Origin: CAYLPU01 sp964385635
Lineage (GTDB): Bacteria > Chloroflexota > Anaerolineae > B4-G1
Direction: 5' to 3'
Length of the DNA stretch: 50,423 nt
NCBI GenBank assembly: GCA_964385635.1
Contig: CAYLPU010000027.1
Location: 1 to 50,423 of the forward strand
Shown here one piece after another: positions 47,701-50,423 of this stretch. Each line of letters opens with the position of its first letter. Position 1 is the stretch's first letter. Under the pieces are notes generated by a model. The model did not search any database. It worked only from the letters and a program-made list of their open reading frames with translations, and was not told where the DNA came from. The translations under genes and the position numbers were made by a program.

Positions 47701-49140
47701 CCAGCCCCCATCCTGCTGGTGGACGACGACCGTTGGTACGAGCAACAGGAGAAGTACCAGGCCGCGATGGCGGGGGCGGATCTCCCGTATGACCTCTGGG
47801 AGATTGCCCCGCCACTTGGGGCATGGCAAGATGAAAGCCCTCCGCTGGAGGTCCTGCGATGGTATCCGATTGTCATGTGGTGGACTGGCTACGACTGGTA
47901 TGCACCGGTGACCGCCGCCGAGGAGGAATCGCTGGCGGCGTATCTTGACGGCGGTGGGCGGCTGTTTCTCTCGTCCCAGGACTACTTGTACTACCACCAT
48001 GGTGGCGATTTCAGCCGTGACTACCTGGGTGTGGTGGGCTACTCCGAAGACGTGACGCCGACGCTGGCGCTGGGTGTGCCCGAAAACCACATTGGCGACC
48101 GGCTGGGGCCTTATTCTCTCGGCTATCCCTTCCACAATTGGTCCGACGCCGTCGAGCCGATGCCTGGCACGATGGTTCCCTTCCGCGATCAACGCCGCCG
48201 GGCCATTGCTCTGGCGCAGCAAGAAGCGAGTTACAGAACTGTCTTCTTCGCCTTTCCCTTCGAGACGTTACCGGAAGTGGACCGACCGGTGGTGATGGAG
48301 CGGATCGTCGGCTGGCTCTCCAGTCTGGGGGGCTCGACCTTCAGCGCCAACCGGGGCGCAGTTTCCAGTGGCGACACACTCACTTACACTATCCTCCTCC
48401 GCAACGATGGTCTCGCCAGCGTCACTGGTTCGATTTCCAACACTCTCCCGCTCAGTCTCACGTTTGTCCCTGGCAGCCTGACCGGCCTCGCTGCCTACGA
48501 CTCGCCCACGCGGCGGGTCTCGTGGGAGGGACTGCTGGGACCGGGGGCAGCGGTTACCTTCACTTACCGAGTCACCGTGGCGGCGGGCCTCCCCGCCGGC
48601 GCCTCCATCGCCAATACCGCCTCGCTGGGAGTGGAGGATCAGCACATCCGTTTTCACCGCGCCGCTGTGGTGCGGGTGGACACGCCGGATCTCGCCCCGT
48701 CAGCCTTTTCGTGCACCCCATCTCTCGCGCGGCCCGGCGCGGTCGTCACCTGCACGCTGGCTCTCGCCAACATTGGCCCCAGAGATGCCTCTGCGGCGAT
48801 GGTCACCAGCACCCTCCCGGCAGACACCGCCCTTGTCCCCGACTCTCTGTCCTGGGTGGGCGGGGGCTCAACAGAGGTGTTGACCGAGACAGTGTGCTGG
48901 ACCGGCCCCCTAAGCGCCCAGGGCCGGGTGACTCTGACCTACCGGCTTACCCTGCCCACTGACCCTCTTCATCCCCCGCTGTACAGCGTGGCCTTTTTGG
49001 AGGATGGGGTGGGTGGGGCGTGGGAGCGGGCAACGTGGCTCCTCCCGGATCCATGGCACGCTTACATGCCAATGGCATACCTGGACTTCTGGAACCCACG
49101 ACTGACCTACCTGCCGGTGGTGATGAGAGACAGGCGGTAG
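44716..49140 (+). CDS. Large secreted subtilisin-like serine protease with carboxypeptidase-regulatory and DUF11-type domains
   Basis: 1474 residues. Signal peptide (RRFVMFVLALMLLTMRNSAVAG), a prodomain-like section to about 210, then a peptidase S8 domain with Asp234 (VVAGMDTGGDW), His281 (DDHGHGSHTLG), Asn375 (LANGNNGPGEG) and Ser445 (GTSMAAPHISG), a full catalytic set. Two carboxypeptidase-regulatory-like domains (about 510-665), two related ILLVD modules (from about 672 and 998) each with a GGRLxLxxQD block, and two DUF11-like repeats (about 1208-1420) follow. The end reads LTYLPVVMRDRR, like the beta-helix protein at 20495. A cell-surface or secreted protease for protein degradation is the likely role. 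A palindrome (GGTAGGGGCAGGTCT arms, 44895-44925) encodes VGAGLRPAPT between signal peptide and prodomain. Start ATG 44716 is chosen over 44704 from promoter position. Confidence 0.93.
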   Translation: MKVNRRFVMFVLALMLLTMRNSAVAGQVSPPRPAFSFSFPEGVIPAWALSISPPSSQPGEVGAGLRPAPTIEPELLRALLEAGPDEYFHVIVHLRERADLKAAVGGALGAAEARSRVVSALQATATSSQRPLRAYLEGARAAGTVQSYTPFWIVNGVAVHTNRDTVFALAARPEISTVRLDHWRQWIAAEIPNPQFAIRDLQSTIEWGITRIRADEVWSALHISGTGAVVAGMDTGGDWLHPALQANYRGYNPHGGPSNHTYSWHDATGGGALYPVDDHGHGSHTLGTIVGQDGIGVAPGAQWIAVKVLNGQGYGYDSWIHEGFQWLLAPGGNPAKAPDVVNCSWSNDNGHLTTFQADLQALLAAGIFAVLANGNNGPGEGTVGSPASLPEAFAVGATDSDDEVTSFSSRGPSPWGEVRPHVAAPGVNVRSSLPGGVYGEMDGTSMAAPHISGIVALLRSVSPTLSITRTAFLITSTAVPLGAALPNNDTGWGRVDGFAAVAALAHPGFITGTVTQAGGGASIAGATVAATPHGGGGGGTATTDDDGSYLLALAPTTYDVTVSAFGYEPATVWGVGVMTDSTTVMDFSLDALPTGTLRGRITDATTGDPVTAIVTVLGTSVEATASQYAFTLPVGTYTLRARSLGYRVVTTTAVVVDGQVTVVNLALPPAPSILLVDSGSWYYGSQAGYFHQALDDLAYAYDERAIKHLPDDTPAAADLSLYDVVLWSAPRDAPGYIGAQGTITGYLSAGGRLLLTGQDVGFWDGGGAIDYWSPYYQDYLKTRYVSDDAQASVLEGLGSDIFAGLTITIAGSGGADNQSFPDEIAVADSDAAASVLAYQEDGCGGVRVGTCLDYRVVYLSFGFEAINDRAARREVMDRALDWLAASLPAVGLELAPASHVGVGLPGSVVTHALRVRHVGQGGVTDTISLSLDGASWATQLSAPSLSLAPCTSTTVVLSVTVPSAAIWDARDTATLTARSSLSPALALSATLTTKAPAPILLVDDDRWYEQQEKYQAAMAGADLPYDLWEIAPPLGAWQDESPPLEVLRWYPIVMWWTGYDWYAPVTAAEEESLAAYLDGGGRLFLSSQDYLYYHHGGDFSRDYLGVVGYSEDVTPTLALGVPENHIGDRLGPYSLGYPFHNWSDAVEPMPGTMVPFRDQRRRAIALAQQEASYRTVFFAFPFETLPEVDRPVVMERIVGWLSSLGGSTFSANRGAVSSGDTLTYTILLRNDGLASVTGSISNTLPLSLTFVPGSLTGLAAYDSPTRRVSWEGLLGPGAAVTFTYRVTVAAGLPAGASIANTASLGVEDQHIRFHRAAVVRVDTPDLAPSAFSCTPSLARPGAVVTCTLALANIGPRDASAAMVTSTLPADTALVPDSLSWVGGGSTEVLTETVCWTGPLSAQGRVTLTYRLTLPTDPLHPPLYSVAFLEDGVGGAWERATWLLPDPWHAYMPMAYLDFWNPRLTYLPVVMRDRR
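44895..44925. repeat. Palindrome inside the subtilase gene
   Basis: GGTAGGGGCAGGTCT, one T, AGACCTGCCCCTACC: perfect 15-bp arms. Confidence 0.9.
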
Positions 49141-49166
49141 TATTCCGTTTGCTGGCCGCGATGTGC

Positions 49167-49496
49167 CTAATAGGTATTGCCCAGGCCTGCGCAGATGGTG
49201 AGTCCAGGGATACCGATGCCCAGAACCAGGAAAAGGAATACGAGGCAAATCCCGACCACTGCCAGTGCGATACCTATCCAGCCAATGACGATGCCCGCCT
49301 TTGCCAATCCCTCGCCGCCCATTGTCCCGCCGCTATCGCGTATCTGGTTGCGGGCCATGTATCCCAGGATTAGCCCGATGATGGAGCCTATGGTGGGGAA
49401 CAGGGTTAGTCCCAGGATGCTGGCGATGAGGCTGCCAATGGCCAGGCCGCTGTTCTGCGGCGCGGCTGAAGGTGGGGCATAGTACGACTCGCCCAT
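49167..49496 (-). CDS. DUF4190-like small membrane protein (paralog 1)
   Basis: 109 residues. Short Pro-rich N-terminus (YYAPPSAAPQ), then NSGLAIGSLIASILGL, GSIIGLILGYMARNQIRDSGG and AGIVIGWIGIALAVVGICLVF: two helix pairs around the YMARNQIR motif, as in DUF4190 proteins. ATG 49496 with GAGGAGG upstream. The copy at 49678 is closely similar. Function unknown. Confidence 0.87.
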   Translation of the reverse strand: MGESYYAPPSAAPQNSGLAIGSLIASILGLTLFPTIGSIIGLILGYMARNQIRDSGGTMGGEGLAKAGIVIGWIGIALAVVGICLVFLFLVLGIGIPGLTICAGLGNTY

Positions 49497-49677
49497 GTCT
49501 CTTCCTCCTCGGTAAGTGTCCAGGTAGCAGAACCCTTGTGAAGATTTGACGGCAGGTTTCAGGCCAAGGTCGTCTTCGTCAGCCGGGAATCACCACATCG
49601 CCAGGGCTATTCGCAACCTTCGCAAGGGTGGTTGAACGCTTACCTTATAATGGTAAGATATGTGACTGTGGAAAGCG
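49497..49677. other. Spacer between the two DUF4190 genes with a repeat copy
   Basis: Contains CAACCTTCGCAAGGGTGG (49614-49631), the same sequence as the right arm of the inverted repeat inside the gene at 2844 (3490-3507), and a small inverted repeat CTTACC/GGTAAG around TTATAAT. No gene seen. Confidence 0.7.
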
Positions 49678-50007
49678 CTACATCCCCGTGACGATGCTGC
49701 TGAAGATGTTACCGATAGCCGGCCCCATCAGCGCGAGGATGACGATGACGCATATCGCGAGCACAGGCAGGGCGACCTCGATCCAGCCGAGGATGATGCC
49801 AGCCGTGGCCATCCCTCCACCTTTGAGCGTCCCACCGCTCTCGCGAATCTGCTTCTTGGCCATATAGCCCAGAATCAGCCCCACGATACCGCCGACAATG
49901 GGAAGAATGAAAAGGCCTGCAATGCTGGCGATGAGGCTGCCAATGGCCAGGCCGCTGTTCTGCGGCTCAGCCGGGGGTGATGCATACGGATAAGACTCTT
50001 GACTCAT
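49678..50007 (-). CDS. DUF4190-like small membrane protein (paralog 2)
   Basis: 109 residues with the same plan as the protein at 49167: YPYASPPAEPQNSGLAIGSLIASIAGL, GGIVGLILGYMAKKQIRESGGTLKGGG and AGIILGWIEVALPVLAICVIVILAL. The shared blocks NSGLAIGSLIASI and QIR.SGGT show a tandem duplication. ATG 50007 preceded by AAGGAGAAAAAC. Membrane protein of unknown role. Confidence 0.87.
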   Translation of the reverse strand: MSQESYPYASPPAEPQNSGLAIGSLIASIAGLFILPIVGGIVGLILGYMAKKQIRESGGTLKGGGMATAGIILGWIEVALPVLAICVIVILALMGPAIGNIFSSIVTGM

Positions 50008-50041
50008 TGTTTTTCTCCTTGTCCATGTATTACGAGACTGG

Positions 50042-50356
50042 CTAATGTGCCCGCCTCTGCCGGCGGCGCATGTACCACCATGTGAACAGCGCCAGCGCGA
50101 TTACGACGAGGGCGGCTACCAGATAGGGGGCCACGATGGCCAGCACCGATGCCCCAAGCGAGATCATGTCCTCAATCGTGCTCACAATTGGATTGCCCAC
50201 TCCCGCAGTTGTGGCTGTAATCGCCGGCCGTCCCACCGCCTTGACGGCGTGCACGCCACCGGCCAGGGTCACCCCACAGATGGCCGCCAGGACAGGATGG
50301 AGGCCGACGGCGTTCGTGGTGGCGGCGAAGAGAATCGCTCCCGCCGCCGGTCGCAC
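50042..50356 (-). CDS. DUF4126-like membrane protein, probably lacking its N-terminus
   Basis: 104 residues from a GTG at 50356. RPAAGAILFAATTNAVGLHPVLA, GVTLAGGVHAVKAVGRPAI and a final helix with a basic tail (WWYMRRRQRR) resemble the C-terminal half of DUF4126 proteins, which are normally about twice as long and have conserved sequence before RPxAGA. Upstream the frame continues only 16 codons (…LNGYIQTF) to a TGA near 50405. The gene is either broken there or continues in another frame beyond the window. Confidence in the family is moderate. Confidence 0.6.
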   Translation of the reverse strand: MRPAAGAILFAATTNAVGLHPVLAAICGVTLAGGVHAVKAVGRPAITATTAGVGNPIVSTIEDMISLGASVLAIVAPYLVAALVVIALALFTWWYMRRRQRRAH

Positions 50357-50423
50357 GAAAGTCTGGATGTAACCGTTCAGATGTTTAGTGAGTTTTCACG
50401 CAACGATATTCGCTGGCGGAGGG

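Overview
The window looks like a piece of a Chloroflexota chromosome, most likely an Anaerolineae-type lineage. That is an inference. It rests on high G+C coding DNA, many giant polytopic GT-C-type membrane proteins with a shared C-terminal beta-sandwich, two unrelated secreted proteins ending in a YLPLV/YLPVV tail, and many short dispersed palindromic and heptameric repeats. No rRNA, tRNA, CRISPR array, transposase or phage gene was seen.

Region 1 (1-35653, all + strand) is a surface-glycosylation island. Thirteen GT-C-like membrane protein genes (one cut by the window edge) lie head to tail, many joined by ATGA or GTGA stop/start overlaps. They fall into recognisable classes: GT39 proteins with an HPGV motif (508, 29328, 31540), DUF2142-like proteins (2844, 22671), large uncharacterised proteins with a GDD..HYWN first loop (5228, 16535, 24935, 27595, and the looser 13378), a classical GT39 (7969) and an HPPG protein (18353). 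Most end in one or two copies of the same beta-sandwich domain. Between them lie a lower-GC pair (LPG-synthase-TM/flippase-like protein and type I phosphodiesterase/phosphatase), a secreted beta-helix/PKD protein and finally uvrC.

Region 2 (35790-44658) starts with a small membrane-anchored protein. It continues with a minus-strand operon: zinc-ribbon membrane protein, coiled-coil membrane protein, two divergent SPFH/band-7 proteins, a TPR protein with an S24-like tail and a polyprenol/phytol-kinase-like CTP-dependent kinase. Next come a Phd/VapC toxin-antitoxin module flanked by duplicated 3' ends of a PLP-enzyme gene, and the intact D-cysteine desulfhydrase/ACC deaminase-family gene.

Region 3 (44677-50423) has a large secreted subtilase with a strong promoter, then minus-strand small DUF4190 (two paralogs) and DUF4126-like membrane proteins.

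The most unusual feature is what sits inside the genes. At least 26 copies of a 15-18 bp micro-insert (core ATCCGTTGAC), 10 copies of a palindrome (arms CCACCGCGAGT/ACTCGTGGCGG), heptanucleotide tandem repeats (TACTCCC, ATYCTCC, RCGTGAR) and several single palindromes are embedded mostly in frame in open reading frames, including uvrC and a subtilase. They code for linker-like peptides in inter-helix loops and between beta strands. In one gene (16041-16556) two such inserts of 16 and 23 bp give exactly the two frameshifts that break it. In another place an intergenic repeat exists in both an empty and an occupied form. This resembles the coding palindromic elements of Rickettsia and the heptameric STRRs of cyanobacteria, but I do not recognise these families. 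A second recurring pattern is promoters of the form TTG(C/T)nn-17-TAnnnT placed so close to the start codon that several mRNAs should be leaderless.
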